From: Betaproteobacteria bacterium RIFCSPLOWO2_02_FULL_63_19
GTDB lineage: Bacteria; Pseudomonadota; Gammaproteobacteria; Burkholderiales; SG8-39
Direction of reading: 5' to 3'
Assembly: GCA_001770415.1 (NCBI GenBank)
Contig: MEQX01000009.1
Coordinates: forward strand, 17,747-81,746
DNA length: 64,000 bases
The notes under the pieces are model-generated. The model did no database searches. It had not been told where the DNA came from and saw only the letters and a program-made list of their open reading frames with translations. The first letter of the stretch is position 1; each line of letters begins with the position of its first letter. Shown one piece after another: positions 29,636 through 39,121 of the stretch. Position numbers and translations under genes: made by a program.

Positions 29636-30294
29636 TGCCGACTGTCAGCCATCTCGCTCTGTCACGAATGCTGCGCACATTGCCCGCGCACAGCGGCGCT
29701 TCCCACGCCCAGGCACGACACCGCGGAGAAGCCCTTGCCATCATCGCGCGCGAGCCGTTGACCGCACCGCGGTTCGATTACCGTATCCATCGGGCAAAGG
29801 TTACCGACAACGGATGGCTCAGCGCAGGGGAAACGACCCTTTATGCTCCGCGATTTCTGGTCGAACCCGGTGAACTCGTTGCAGTCGCGGCTACAGTGTG
29901 CACACTGGGCACGGCGCTCCAGGAGCGAATATCAGAGCTGTTCGCAACGCGCAGGCGTTCGCTTGCTCTGGCGCTCGACGCGGTCTCCAACGAACTTCTG
30001 TTCAGGCTCGCCGACCGAGCCACTGCGGCGGTGCGGCGCGCGGCTCGCAGCATGGACCTTGAGGCCGGCCTGGAGATCAGTCCAGGCGACGAAGGACTGC
30101 CGCTGGACCAGCAGGCCGCCGTGCTGACCCTGACCGGTTCCAGCGAGCACGGCTTGACCGTTAGCGATACCGGGATGCTGGCGCCGGTGAAATCGCTGTC
30201 CGTGCTCGTCGCATTGGGACGCAACCTGCGCCAACGGTCTGCGGCGACGCGCTGCGACGCCTGCCCTTCCCGGGTTCGATGCGCGAGGAAATGA
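29635..30294 (+). CDS. MetH activation-domain-like protein
   Basis: This 219-residue protein resembles stand-alone relatives of the vitamin B12-dependent methionine synthase activation domain. Key pieces are ISPGDEGLPLDQQ, GLTVSDTGMLAPVKS and a C-terminal Cys motif C-x2-C-x5-C (CDACPSRVRC). Such genes often accompany RACo-type reactivators in corrinoid methyltransferase clusters. It starts inside the stop of paralogue 2 (TAATG) and ends in an ATGA overlap with the reactivator gene, so the three are translationally linked. Binding of S-adenosylmethionine or cobalamin is inferred, not shown. Confidence 0.65.
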   Translation: MPTVSHLALSRMLRTLPAHSGASHAQARHRGEALAIIAREPLTAPRFDYRIHRAKVTDNGWLSAGETTLYAPRFLVEPGELVAVAATVCTLGTALQERISELFATRRRSLALALDAVSNELLFRLADRATAAVRRAARSMDLEAGLEISPGDEGLPLDQQAAVLTLTGSSEHGLTVSDTGMLAPVKSLSVLVALGRNLRQRSAATRCDACPSRVRCARK

Positions 30295-32087
30295 GATCGC
30301 CCTCGCCATGGTTCGAAGTCCGGTTCGACAACCTGGACCGCGAGGCACGGTGCATAGAGGGTGAAACGATATTCCAAAGCGCGCGGCGCGCCGGAGTCCG
30401 AATCGTCGGCGCCTGCGGCGGGCGCGGCGTCTGCGGTACCTGCATCGTGCGTGTCGTTTCGGGCGATGTCGCGGTACAGACGGCCACCGCTGGCCCTGCC
30501 GCGTCCCGAACCAAGGAGTGGGTGCGTGCATGTCTCACCCGCCCTTCGAGCGACTGCATGGTGGAGATTGCGGCGCGATCAATCGCCCAGGTCGTGCGAG
30601 CGGAAGTCGGCGGAGAGGAAATCGTGATCGCCCCGGATTCCGCTGTCCGGGGTCACGAGGTAGTCCTTACGCCGGCAGTGCTGGGACACGACGCAAGCGG
30701 CAGCAGCGCGGACGCGGACCGCGTCGTAGCCGCACTGCGCAGCGCGGGTGTTACGCGCCTCGATCTGTTCGCGCTGCGCGAACTGCCCGGAATGCTGCGC
30801 GAGGCTGGCTGGCGCCTGCAGGCGATGATCAGGGGCGACGAAGTGATCGACGTGCGCCGCGCCGACGGACGCAACCTGGGTCTCGCGGTGGATCTCGGCA
30901 CGACCAACTGCGCCGGATTTCTTGCCGATCTGGACACCGGAAGGCGGCTTGCCAGCCTCGGTATCGAGAATCCGCAGACCGGCTACGGTGCCGATCTTGT
31001 GAGCCGAGTCAATTACGCGATTCGCTCGCCCGCCGGGGCAAGTGAACTGCAATCGGCCGCCGTGGCGGCAATCGTCGGCCTGGCGCGTGATCTGTGCGAA
31101 GCCGTGTCGGCCACCCCTGCGGACATACTCGAGATCGCCGTGTGCGGAAACACCGCAATGCATCATCTGCTGCTCGGACTCCCGGTTTCGCAGCTGGGCC
31201 GTGCACCCTTCGTCCCCGCGATTTGCGAATCGATCGACATCAAAGCGCGCGACCTGGGCTTGGCTGCCGCGCCGGGCGCTTACGTGCACCTGCTGCCCAA
31301 CGTGGGCGGCTACGTCGGCGGCGATCATGTCGCGACGCTACTTGCCACGGAGAATCGCTGGTCCACGGCCACCACCATCGTGATGGACATTGGTACCAAC
31401 ACGGAGATCTCTCTGGTTTGCGGGGATAGCATCACGACGGTTTCGTGCCCGTCTGGCCCGGCGCTAGAGGGCGGACACATCGGAGCAGGCATGCGTGCCG
31501 CAGAAGGTGCAATCGAACGTGTGCGCGTCAGCGACGGCGGCATGGCGATCGAAGTCATAGGAGGTGATGAGCAAGCGGTGGGCATTTGCGGCTCAGGCGT
31601 CGTGGACACTCTGGCCGCGATGGTCGAACTTGGAATCGTGAACCGGCGCGGGAGAATACTGACGAATCACGCCGCAGTCGAGGTACGTGGCGACGATCGC
31701 GAAGTCGTGCTAGCCCCGGGCGTGGCCGTTACCCAGAACGACGTGCGGGCGGTGCAACTCGCCAAAGCAGCAATACGCGCCGGTATCGACTGCCTGCTGC
31801 GCCAGGCAGGCCTGAAGGACGATGCCATAGAGCGCGTGGTGATTGCCGGCGCATTCGGCACCTACATCGGACTGGAAAGCGCGCTAAAGATCGGATTGCT
31901 CCCGGCCCTGCCGATCGAGCGCATCGATCAGGTCGGCAACGCTGCAGGCGTCGGCGTACGCATGGTCCTTTCGTCGGCCGCGCTGCGCGATCGTGCACGG
32001 AGCCTCGCCGAGCGCTGCCGATATCTCGAACTCGGGTCCCTGCCCGACTTCCAGCGAATCTTTATGAGGAGAATAGGCTTTGACTGA
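30291..32087 (+). CDS. RACo-like ferredoxin/ASKHA corrinoid reactivator
   Basis: This 598-residue protein has an N-terminal [2Fe-2S] ferredoxin domain (C42-x5-C48-x2-C51-x29-C81), a linker, and a C-terminal DUF4445/ASKHA ATPase part with AVDLGTTNCAGFLADL, VMDIGTNTEISL and VIAGAFGTYIG. Such enzymes use ATP to reduce inactive Co(II) corrinoid back to Co(I). The ATG at 30291 overlaps the upstream TGA (ATGA) and is preferred to an ATG four codons earlier. It completes the reactivation part of the methyl-transfer cluster. Confidence 0.9.
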   Translation: MRSPSPWFEVRFDNLDREARCIEGETIFQSARRAGVRIVGACGGRGVCGTCIVRVVSGDVAVQTATAGPAASRTKEWVRACLTRPSSDCMVEIAARSIAQVVRAEVGGEEIVIAPDSAVRGHEVVLTPAVLGHDASGSSADADRVVAALRSAGVTRLDLFALRELPGMLREAGWRLQAMIRGDEVIDVRRADGRNLGLAVDLGTTNCAGFLADLDTGRRLASLGIENPQTGYGADLVSRVNYAIRSPAGASELQSAAVAAIVGLARDLCEAVSATPADILEIAVCGNTAMHHLLLGLPVSQLGRAPFVPAICESIDIKARDLGLAAAPGAYVHLLPNVGGYVGGDHVATLLATENRWSTATTIVMDIGTNTEISLVCGDSITTVSCPSGPALEGGHIGAGMRAAEGAIERVRVSDGGMAIEVIGGDEQAVGICGSGVVDTLAAMVELGIVNRRGRILTNHAAVEVRGDDREVVLAPGVAVTQNDVRAVQLAKAAIRAGIDCLLRQAGLKDDAIERVVIAGAFGTYIGLESALKIGLLPALPIERIDQVGNAAGVGVRMVLSSAALRDRARSLAERCRYLELGSLPDFQRIFMRRIGFD

Positions 32088-32982
32088 ATCAAGCGCATCG
32101 AAGGCGAACGCGCCGCTGTTCACTGTCATCGGGGACCGGATCAATCCCGGGTTCAAGAGCACCAAGGCGTTGCTGGAGAGCGGCGACATGGCCGGCATTC
32201 AGGCACTGGCGAGACGGCAGGCGGATTCAGGCGCCGCTGCGCTCGACTTCACCGTTGGCCCCCGCGCCAAAGACGACCCCGATTTCCTCGTCGAAGTCAT
32301 CCGAGCAGTTCAGGAAGCGGTGAGTGTGCCACTGTGCTTCGATTACCCCGAACATGAAGTCCAGAAGGTCTGCCTCGAGACCTACAGTCCGGACCAAGCC
32401 GGCGGCGCCAAGCCGATCATCAATTCCATGGCCGAGACCCGCTGGCACATGGTTGATCTTCTCAAAATCCGTCCCTGCCGGGTGATGCTCATGGCTTCGG
32501 AGCGACTGGAGGACGGGATCGGGAAACCCAACAAGACCGCCGCCGAGATCGCCGGCACCGCGAAGCGCGCCGCGCTGCGCCTGGTGCGCGAACATGCCCT
32601 GACGCCGGACGACATCATCGTCGACGTGTCGATAAGCGCGCTGATCGCCGATACGGTGGGCCTGAACCGCGAAGCGCTTGCCGCGATCGGGCTCATCGGT
32701 TCGGATCCGGAACTCTCGGGCATACATATCTCCGGTGGCCTGAGTAACATCGCCCAGCAGCTACCACCCAAAGCAGCCGACGGTTCCGATTTGAAGCTTC
32801 AGCTGGAATGCGCGTTCCTGACGCTCGCAAGGCCGCTCGGTATGGACACCGTGCTCGCAACGCCCTGGCGCGGGTTCCAGACGCTGCCCGAGGACAACTA
32901 CGTGCTCGGCGTATTCAAGCAGGTCTTGCAGGCATCCGGCACGGACGTGCTGCGCCAAGTCAGGAAGCTCTACCGCAAGTAG
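32080..32982 (+). CDS. Methyl-corrinoid:tetrahydrofolate methyltransferase (AcsE/MtvA-like)
   Basis: This 300-residue pterin-binding TIM barrel starts with FTVIGDRINPG and has ALDFTVGP, GGAKPIINSMA, and a late HISGGLSNIAQQLP. It would pass the methyl group from the corrinoid protein to tetrahydrofolate (MT-II). The start is TTG at 32080-32082 with AGGAG eight bases upstream, overlapping the reactivator gene end. It is the last gene of the cluster and converges on the acetoacetyl-CoA synthetase gene. Confidence 0.88.
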   Translation: MTESSASKANAPLFTVIGDRINPGFKSTKALLESGDMAGIQALARRQADSGAAALDFTVGPRAKDDPDFLVEVIRAVQEAVSVPLCFDYPEHEVQKVCLETYSPDQAGGAKPIINSMAETRWHMVDLLKIRPCRVMLMASERLEDGIGKPNKTAAEIAGTAKRAALRLVREHALTPDDIIVDVSISALIADTVGLNREALAAIGLIGSDPELSGIHISGGLSNIAQQLPPKAADGSDLKLQLECAFLTLARPLGMDTVLATPWRGFQTLPEDNYVLGVFKQVLQASGTDVLRQVRKLYRK

Positions 32983-33016
32983 ACGGCCGCATAAGATGCC
33001 ACGCCATGGCGCGAGG

Positions 33017-34987
33017 CTAGCGCTGAAGTTCCGGGCGGTTGCGGTAATCCTCCAGCGCTTCCGGATTGGCGAGCGCGTCGAGATTCTTCACCGGCTCGCC
33101 GTGTACGATGCTCCGCACCGCTAGTTCCACGATCTTGTTGCTCTTGGTGCGCGGAATGTCCCTCACTTGAACAATTATTGCCGGCACGTGCCGTGGCGTC
33201 GTGTTGGCCCGGATCTGTTGCTTGATCCTGGATTCCAAACCGGCATCGAGCACGAGTCCCTCGCGCAGCTTGACGAACAGCACTACACGTACTCCTGCGA
33301 GCGGTCCTGGCGGCCAGTTCTGTCCGATTACCAGCGACTCGACCACCTCGTCGAGTTGCTCGACCTGTCGGTAGATCTCCGCGGTGCCGATTCGCACGCC
33401 ACCCGGGTTGAGGGTCGCGTCAGATCGCCCATAAATGACCATACCACCGTGCTCGGTGATCTCGCACCAGTCGCCGTGGCGCCATATGCCGGGGAAATGC
33501 TCGAAGTAGGCGGCGCGGTACTTCCTGTCATCGTGGTCGTTCCAAAAGCCGATGGGCATCGACGGGAACGAATTCGTGCAGACCAGTTCCCCCTTGCCGC
33601 TTGCCAACGCTGCGCCCGTGTCGTCGAACACCTCTACGCGCATTCCCAACCCGCGCGACTGAATCTCGCCTCGCCACACCGGCAGGATCGGATTTCCCAG
33701 TGCGAAGCAGGATACGATGTCGGTGCCGCCGGAAATCGAGGACAGGCACAGGTCCTTCTTCACGCAACGATAAACGTAGTCGAAGCTCTCGGGGACAAGC
33801 GGCGATCCGGTCGAAAGTATGGTGCGCAGACTCTTCAAGCGATGGGTGCGCATCGGGGCGAGCCCGGTCTTCGCGCACGCATCGATGAATTTGGCCGACG
33901 TGCCGAAATGCGTCATACCCTCGACGTCCGCATAATCGAACACGACGGCGCCGCGGCGCAGCAGCGGCGAACCGTCGTACAGCAATAGGGTCGCTCCCGA
34001 CGCGAGGCCGCTGACCAGCCAATTCCACATCATCCAACCCAGGGTCGTGAAATAGAACAGCCGGTCGCCCGGCTTGACATCGCAATGGAGCTGGTGCTCC
34101 TTGAGATGCTGCAGCAGCGTTCCGCCTGCGCCGTGCACGATGCACTTGGGCGCTCCCGTCGTACCAGAGGAGTAGAGTATGTACAGGGGATGGTTGAACG
34201 GAAGCTGGTCAAACCGAATCGCTCCCGCTTCATTGCCGGCCGTGAACTCTTCGAGCCGTTGCGCGCCGCGGATTGCCGAGACGTCAGGCCGCTCCGCGAG
34301 CTGAGGCACTACCACCACGCGGCGCAGGCTCGGCAACCCGGCCGTGATTTCCCGCGTCTTGCCCAGCGTATCCGCGGCCTTGCCGTTATACCAGTAACCG
34401 TCGGCGGCAAACAGCACGGTCGGTTCGATTTGTCCGAAGCGGTCGAGCACGCCCTGAACACCGAAATCGGGCGAACAGGAAGACCAGATCGCGCCGATAC
34501 TGGCCGCAGCCAGCATCGCCATGACCGCCTCGGGCAAGTTCGGAAGATAGCCGACCACGCGGTCACCGCGCTTGACTCCGCAAGCGCGCAGGGCCTTGGC
34601 GATTCGGGAAACCTGCGCGTACAGCTCCGCATGGGTCACCCGGCGCTTTTGAGAATCTTCGCACCAGAACACGAGCGCAACCGAGTCATCGCGCCGCCGC
34701 AGCAGATTTTCCGCGAAATTGAGCTTCGCGTCGGGAAACCAGCGCGCGCCCGGCATCTTTTCGCGGTCCGCCACCGCTCTCGTGCCGCGGTCGCTCGCGA
34801 TCACGCCGCAGAAACTCCACACCGATTGCCAGAACTGTTCCGGCTGCTTGATACTCCAGCGGTAGAAATCCGGATAGTTGTTGAGCCCCAAATTCCAGCG
34901 CCTGATAGCGTCACGCGCAAACTGCGTGATGTTCGCCTGCTCAATCCGCTGTTGGTCCGGAACCCAAAGGGGTCTTGACTCAGTCAT
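33017..34987 (-). CDS. Acetoacetyl-CoA synthetase
   Basis: This 656-residue AMP-forming ligase has the AcsA-like WWGVQSW-equivalent N-terminus ([11 protein letters not shown]), the ATP loop [22 protein letters not shown], and the C-terminal [22 protein letters not shown] where the catalytic Lys lies. These fit acetoacetyl-CoA synthetase, which activates acetoacetate for ketone-body or polyhydroxybutyrate metabolism. AAGGAAG six bases before the ATG at 34987 decides the start. The thioesterase gene lies 17 bases upstream. Confidence 0.88.
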   Translation of the reverse strand: MTESRPLWVPDQQRIEQANITQFARDAIRRWNLGLNNYPDFYRWSIKQPEQFWQSVWSFCGVIASDRGTRAVADREKMPGARWFPDAKLNFAENLLRRRDDSVALVFWCEDSQKRRVTHAELYAQVSRIAKALRACGVKRGDRVVGYLPNLPEAVMAMLAAASIGAIWSSCSPDFGVQGVLDRFGQIEPTVLFAADGYWYNGKAADTLGKTREITAGLPSLRRVVVVPQLAERPDVSAIRGAQRLEEFTAGNEAGAIRFDQLPFNHPLYILYSSGTTGAPKCIVHGAGGTLLQHLKEHQLHCDVKPGDRLFYFTTLGWMMWNWLVSGLASGATLLLYDGSPLLRRGAVVFDYADVEGMTHFGTSAKFIDACAKTGLAPMRTHRLKSLRTILSTGSPLVPESFDYVYRCVKKDLCLSSISGGTDIVSCFALGNPILPVWRGEIQSRGLGMRVEVFDDTGAALASGKGELVCTNSFPSMPIGFWNDHDDRKYRAAYFEHFPGIWRHGDWCEITEHGGMVIYGRSDATLNPGGVRIGTAEIYRQVEQLDEVVESLVIGQNWPPGPLAGVRVVLFVKLREGLVLDAGLESRIKQQIRANTTPRHVPAIIVQVRDIPRTKSNKIVELAVRSIVHGEPVKNLDALANPEALEDYRNRPELQR

Positions 34988-35004
34988 TCGTCGCTTCCTT
35001 CGAA

Positions 35005-35415
35005 TCAATCCTCGAACAGGCTACTCAGCTGCCGCGGCAGTGGCGCCGACTTTCCCTTCGGATAGTCGACCCAGACGAGTTTGGCGCTGCCCTGTGCATA
35101 GATGATTTCGGGATCATAGCTTGGGCGCATCTCCACCCAGGTTTCCACCGACGAGCGCCCCGCTTGGCCCGCGTACGTCTTGGTTTCGACGTTGCCCGGA
35201 TAGGTCAACTGCTTCAGAAACGTGCAACTCGCGGTGATGACCGACGGTCCTTCGCCTGTTGCGGAGCCCCGCAATCCTAGTCCGTAGAGCCAGGAAATGC
35301 GCGCCTGCTCCATATATCGGAAGTAGACGGTGTTGTTGACGTGGCCCCAAGCATCCATGTCACCCCAGCGGATCGGCATGATCTCCGTGTGCACCAGCTT
35401 TCTCTTCGTCTCCAT
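35005..35415 (-). CDS. Hot-dog acyl-CoA thioesterase (4HBT family)
   Basis: This 136-residue protein has the 4-hydroxybenzoyl-CoA thioesterase motif [19 protein letters not shown], including the catalytic Asp. It would hydrolyse a short or medium acyl-CoA. It is in tandem with the acetoacetyl-CoA synthetase. The natural substrate is not determined. Confidence 0.85.
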   Translation of the reverse strand: METKRKLVHTEIMPIRWGDMDAWGHVNNTVYFRYMEQARISWLYGLGLRGSATGEGPSVITASCTFLKQLTYPGNVETKTYAGQAGRSSVETWVEMRPSYDPEIIYAQGSAKLVWVDYPKGKSAPLPRQLSSLFED

Positions 35416-35543
35416 CGCGCATTCTGGCCCGGCAATCAGTGAGGGATTATAATTTCAAACCCTTCCATGAACGTTCGAACCACGCAGCGGCGCCCTGCGG
35501 CGGCGCCCGTGGTTCGCGTGTCGTGGCAACCGACGGAGGTGTC

Positions 35544-37199
35544 GTGGAACGCGAATCCATGCAGTATGACGTGGTTATCGTCGGCGGTGGACCCGCCGGC
35601 CTTGCGGCCGGCATACGCCTGAAGCAACTCGCCGCGGAAAAGCAGGCGGAATTGAGTGTTTGCGTACTCGAAAAGGGCTCTGAGGTCGGGGCACATATCC
35701 TGTCAGGCGCTGTCCTGGACCCGCGTACGCTGAACGAACTGCTTCCCGACTGGAAGGCCCAGGGCGCGCCGATCAGGACCCCGGTAATCGAAGACCGGTT
35801 CCTGATGCTGACCCAGACCGGTTCCTACAAGACACCCGAAGCACTGCTGCCCGCGTGCTTCAAGAACCACGGCAACTATGTCATCAGCCTGGGAGCTGTT
35901 TGCCGCTGGCTGGGACAGAAGGCAGAGGAAATGGGTGTGGAAATCTATCCAGGATTTGCCGCGGCCGAGCTGCTGTTCAACGACGATGGCAGTGTCAAGG
36001 GCGTCGCCACAGGCGACATGGGTCTCGGACGCGACGGCAAACCGACCGCCAACCACCAGGTCGGCATGGAACTCCACGGCAAGTACACCTTGTTCGCCGA
36101 AGGCTGCCGCGGACATCTGGGGCGCCAACTTCAGGATCGGTTCAGCCTTCGTGAAGGTGTTGATCCCCAGGTCTACGGCATTGGCATAAAGGAGTTGTGG
36201 GAACTTGATCCGTCCAAACACACTCCGGGACTGGTAGTGCATACGGCGGGTTGGCCACTAGATCCGAACACCTATGGCGGCTCGTTCATGTATCACATGG
36301 AAGATAACTTGGCCTCGGTCGGATACGTCGTTGGGCTGGCATACACCAATCCCTACCTAAGTCCATTCGAGGAGTTCCAGCGTTACAAGACCCATCCGGT
36401 CATCCGGCCGTTTTTTGAAGGGGGCAAGCGGGTCTCCTATGGCGCACGAGCGATTGCGGCAGGCGGCATCATGGCGCTGCCGAAGCTCGTCTTCCGCGGC
36501 GGCTGTCTGATAGGCGATGACGCCGGTTTCTTGAATGCATCGCGCATCAAGGGAATCCACACGGGGCTCAAATCCGGCATGCTCGCTGCCGAAGCCGCGT
36601 TCGAGGCCTTGCAGGCGAGCCGCGAGGGCGATGAGCTGGTGCGCTACCCCGAGGCATTCAAGGAATCCTGGATGTTCGAGGAACTGTGGCAGGCGCGCAA
36701 TTTCAAGCAATGGATGGCCAAGGGGCTTTACCTGGGATCGATGATGGTGGGCATCGAACAGTTCCTTCTCAGAGGCAAGTTTCCATGGACGTTGCATCAC
36801 AAGCACACCGATCACGAGATGCTCAAACCGGCATCGGAAAGCGCGCCCATCGCTTATCCGAAACCGGACGGAATACTCACGTTCGACCGGTTGTCTTCGG
36901 TCTTTCTTTCGAACACCGCCCACGAAGAGGACCAACCGTGCCACCTGACCCTCAAGGATGCTTCGGTTCCGGTCGGCGTGAACCTCGCACGTTATGCGGG
37001 TCCCGAGGCACGGTACTGCCCAGCGGGAGTCTACGAGTTCGTCAAGCAAACCGATGACGAGGGCAACGAGACCGACCGTCTGCAGATCAATGCGTCGAAC
37101 TGCGTTCACTGCAAGACCTGCGATATCAAGGATCCAATGCAGAACATCGTGTGGGTAACGCCGCAGGGCGGCGAAGGCCCGAATTATCCAAACATGTGA
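35544..37199 (+). CDS. Electron transfer flavoprotein-ubiquinone oxidoreductase
   Basis: This 551-residue membrane-associated enzyme passes electrons from ETF to ubiquinone. It has an N-terminal FAD loop (YDVVIVGGGPAGLAAGI), the GCLIGDDAGFLN block, and a C-terminal [4Fe-4S] site with CPAGVYEFV and NCVHCKTCDIKDP. The start is a GTG at 35544 with GGAGG four bases upstream; it yields the usual MERESM-like beginning. An ATG 15 bases later is less well placed. Its partners etfBA and an acyl-CoA dehydrogenase are a few kilobases away. Confidence 0.95.
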   Translation: MERESMQYDVVIVGGGPAGLAAGIRLKQLAAEKQAELSVCVLEKGSEVGAHILSGAVLDPRTLNELLPDWKAQGAPIRTPVIEDRFLMLTQTGSYKTPEALLPACFKNHGNYVISLGAVCRWLGQKAEEMGVEIYPGFAAAELLFNDDGSVKGVATGDMGLGRDGKPTANHQVGMELHGKYTLFAEGCRGHLGRQLQDRFSLREGVDPQVYGIGIKELWELDPSKHTPGLVVHTAGWPLDPNTYGGSFMYHMEDNLASVGYVVGLAYTNPYLSPFEEFQRYKTHPVIRPFFEGGKRVSYGARAIAAGGIMALPKLVFRGGCLIGDDAGFLNASRIKGIHTGLKSGMLAAEAAFEALQASREGDELVRYPEAFKESWMFEELWQARNFKQWMAKGLYLGSMMVGIEQFLLRGKFPWTLHHKHTDHEMLKPASESAPIAYPKPDGILTFDRLSSVFLSNTAHEEDQPCHLTLKDASVPVGVNLARYAGPEARYCPAGVYEFVKQTDDEGNETDRLQINASNCVHCKTCDIKDPMQNIVWVTPQGGEGPNYPNM

Positions 37200-37206
37200 G
37201 CGCGGC

Positions 37207-38400
37207 TTGCATACGGCGACCGCCAAAGCAAGCGCGTTCGTCCCGCACGACATCGCGCGCCCGATAGCGGGTGCGGCCGCCGGGCCGCTGGCAGGTCTCA
37301 CGTTCGCGGTCAAGGACATGTATGACATCGCCGGCGAGCGAACCGGCGGCGGCAGTCCGCGCTGGCTCGAGACGCATCCACCGGCTGAAAAGAACGCCCT
37401 GGCGGTGCAGCGACTGCTCTCTGCCGGCGCCACTCTGATCGGGAAAACCATCTGTGACGAATTCTTCTTCAGTCTCACCGGCAGCAGCGCGCACTACGGT
37501 GCGCCAATAAATCCACGCGCACCGGGTCGCCTTCCCGGCGGGTCGTCGGCAGGTTCTGCAGCGGCGACCGCCGCGGGAGCCTGCGATTTCGCGCTTGGCA
37601 GCGACACCGGTGGCTCGGTGCGCATACCAGCTGCACTGTGCGGCATATACGGCGTACGCCCAACGCACGGCCGGGTCGACATGCGGGGCGCGATGCCGAT
37701 GTCGCCCACGTTCGACGTTGCCGGCTGGTTTGCACAGGGGCCGGGGCTGCTGCGCAACGTTGGTGCAGCGCTTCTTGGCGGAACCGGCAGAAAGGCGAAG
37801 ATCGACCGCTTAATCATGGCCGGCGACGCGCTCGCACAGGCCGACGCCGAAATTGGGCCACTGCTACGCTCGTTCCTGCAGCGCGCCTCCGACCTTCTCC
37901 CGGCGCCGCAGCCACTGGCGATCGCGCCGGAAGGATTCGACACTTGGCGCGATTGCTTCCGAGTGATACAAGGTTATGAAGTCTGGCAACACTATGGCGA
38001 GTTCATCACCGTCCACCGGCCGCAATTCGGCCCGGGAATCCGCGAGCGGATGGCCTATGCGTCGGGCGTGACTCGACCGGAGGTCGATGCGGCTCGTGCC
38101 GTACTGATGCACTTGAGGTCGGGGCTGCGGCGTACCATTGAACGCGGCACTGTGGTCTGCCTGCCCACGGCTCCGTGCATGGCACCCGAGATCAACGCGT
38201 CGATCGCCACGCTTGATGAGTTTCGCACCCGAGCCATGGCCTTGACCTGCATCGCCGGGATCGGTGGGCTGCCGCAGGTGACGCTGCCGATAGGAACCGT
38301 TGCCGGCTGCCCCGTCGGCGCCTCGTTCATTGGCTGGGCGGGCGGTGATGAGGCGCTCCTGGAACTGGTGACCGTGCTCGGGCCACGCTGTGCACCATAG
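37207..38400 (+). CDS. Amidase signature family enzyme
   Basis: This 397-residue enzyme carries the Ser-Ser-Lys triad: Lys in FAVKDMYDIAG near 37, the cis-Ser in GGSSAGSAAA near 116 and the nucleophile Ser in GSDTGGSVRIPA near 140. It hydrolyses an amide; the substrate is unknown. No ATG fits; a TTG at 37207 seven bases after the ETF-QO stop is the likely start. The tight spacing suggests one transcript with the ETF-QO gene. Confidence 0.85.
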   Translation: MHTATAKASAFVPHDIARPIAGAAAGPLAGLTFAVKDMYDIAGERTGGGSPRWLETHPPAEKNALAVQRLLSAGATLIGKTICDEFFFSLTGSSAHYGAPINPRAPGRLPGGSSAGSAAATAAGACDFALGSDTGGSVRIPAALCGIYGVRPTHGRVDMRGAMPMSPTFDVAGWFAQGPGLLRNVGAALLGGTGRKAKIDRLIMAGDALAQADAEIGPLLRSFLQRASDLLPAPQPLAIAPEGFDTWRDCFRVIQGYEVWQHYGEFITVHRPQFGPGIRERMAYASGVTRPEVDAARAVLMHLRSGLRRTIERGTVVCLPTAPCMAPEINASIATLDEFRTRAMALTCIAGIGGLPQVTLPIGTVAGCPVGASFIGWAGGDEALLELVTVLGPRCAP

Positions 38401-38591
38401 GCAGGATCGGATTTTCTGTCGACGGTATTGGAGGGGAACTCGCACTTGGACACATCTTCGGTCTTCGACCCATCGCTCAGATGTAGCCGCCACAAACCGC
38501 CAGCGGGCGTAATGTCACGGCGTCACGGCATCCGACGCGCCTCGGTAACCGGTATGGGAACGTGTTGCCTTAACGACCAGGCTTCATCGAT

Positions 38592-39089
38592 ATGAATCAG
38601 CGTTCTCTCACCCTCTCATGGGATGACCCCGCCATAGCGAGACGCGAAGGTTCACGCCTGAGCGGCCTGGAGTTTCTGCAGGCGATGATCGACGGACGAA
38701 TTCCGCGCACGCCGATGGCCGCCCTCCTGGGCTTCCAATTAGTCGAGGTTCGCGAGGGATTCGCGGCGTTTCAGTGCCGACCGGCCGAGCAACATTACAA
38801 CCCCATCGGCGTGGTGCACGGCGGGCTCGCGTGCACCCTGCTCGATTCGGCGATGGGCTGCTCGGTATACACGACATTGCCGGCAGGCGTCGGCTACACA
38901 ACCCTGGAGCTCAAGGTCAACCTCGTGCGAGCGCTGACGGTCGATACCGGCATGACGCGGTGCGAGGGACGGATCTTGCACCGGGGCGCGCGTACGGCCA
39001 CTGCGGAAGGAAGGCTGCTCGATGAAGCTGGCAAGCTGTACGCCCACGCAACGACGACCTGCATACTGTTTCCCGCGGCCGGGAACTGA
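38592..39089 (+). CDS. PaaI-type hot-dog thioesterase
   Basis: This 165-residue hot-dog protein has the PaaI-like HYNPIGVVHGGLACTLLDSAMG motif. Members hydrolyse aryl- or acyl-CoA to release trapped CoA. The preceding 190 bases are without a recognisable gene. No strong ribosome-binding site is seen before the ATG. Confidence 0.83.
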   Translation: MNQRSLTLSWDDPAIARREGSRLSGLEFLQAMIDGRIPRTPMAALLGFQLVEVREGFAAFQCRPAEQHYNPIGVVHGGLACTLLDSAMGCSVYTTLPAGVGYTTLELKVNLVRALTVDTGMTRCEGRILHRGARTATAEGRLLDEAGKLYAHATTTCILFPAAGN

Positions 39090-39121
39090 CCGCTGCTTGC
39101 CAAGGTGCCCGTCCAGAGAGG

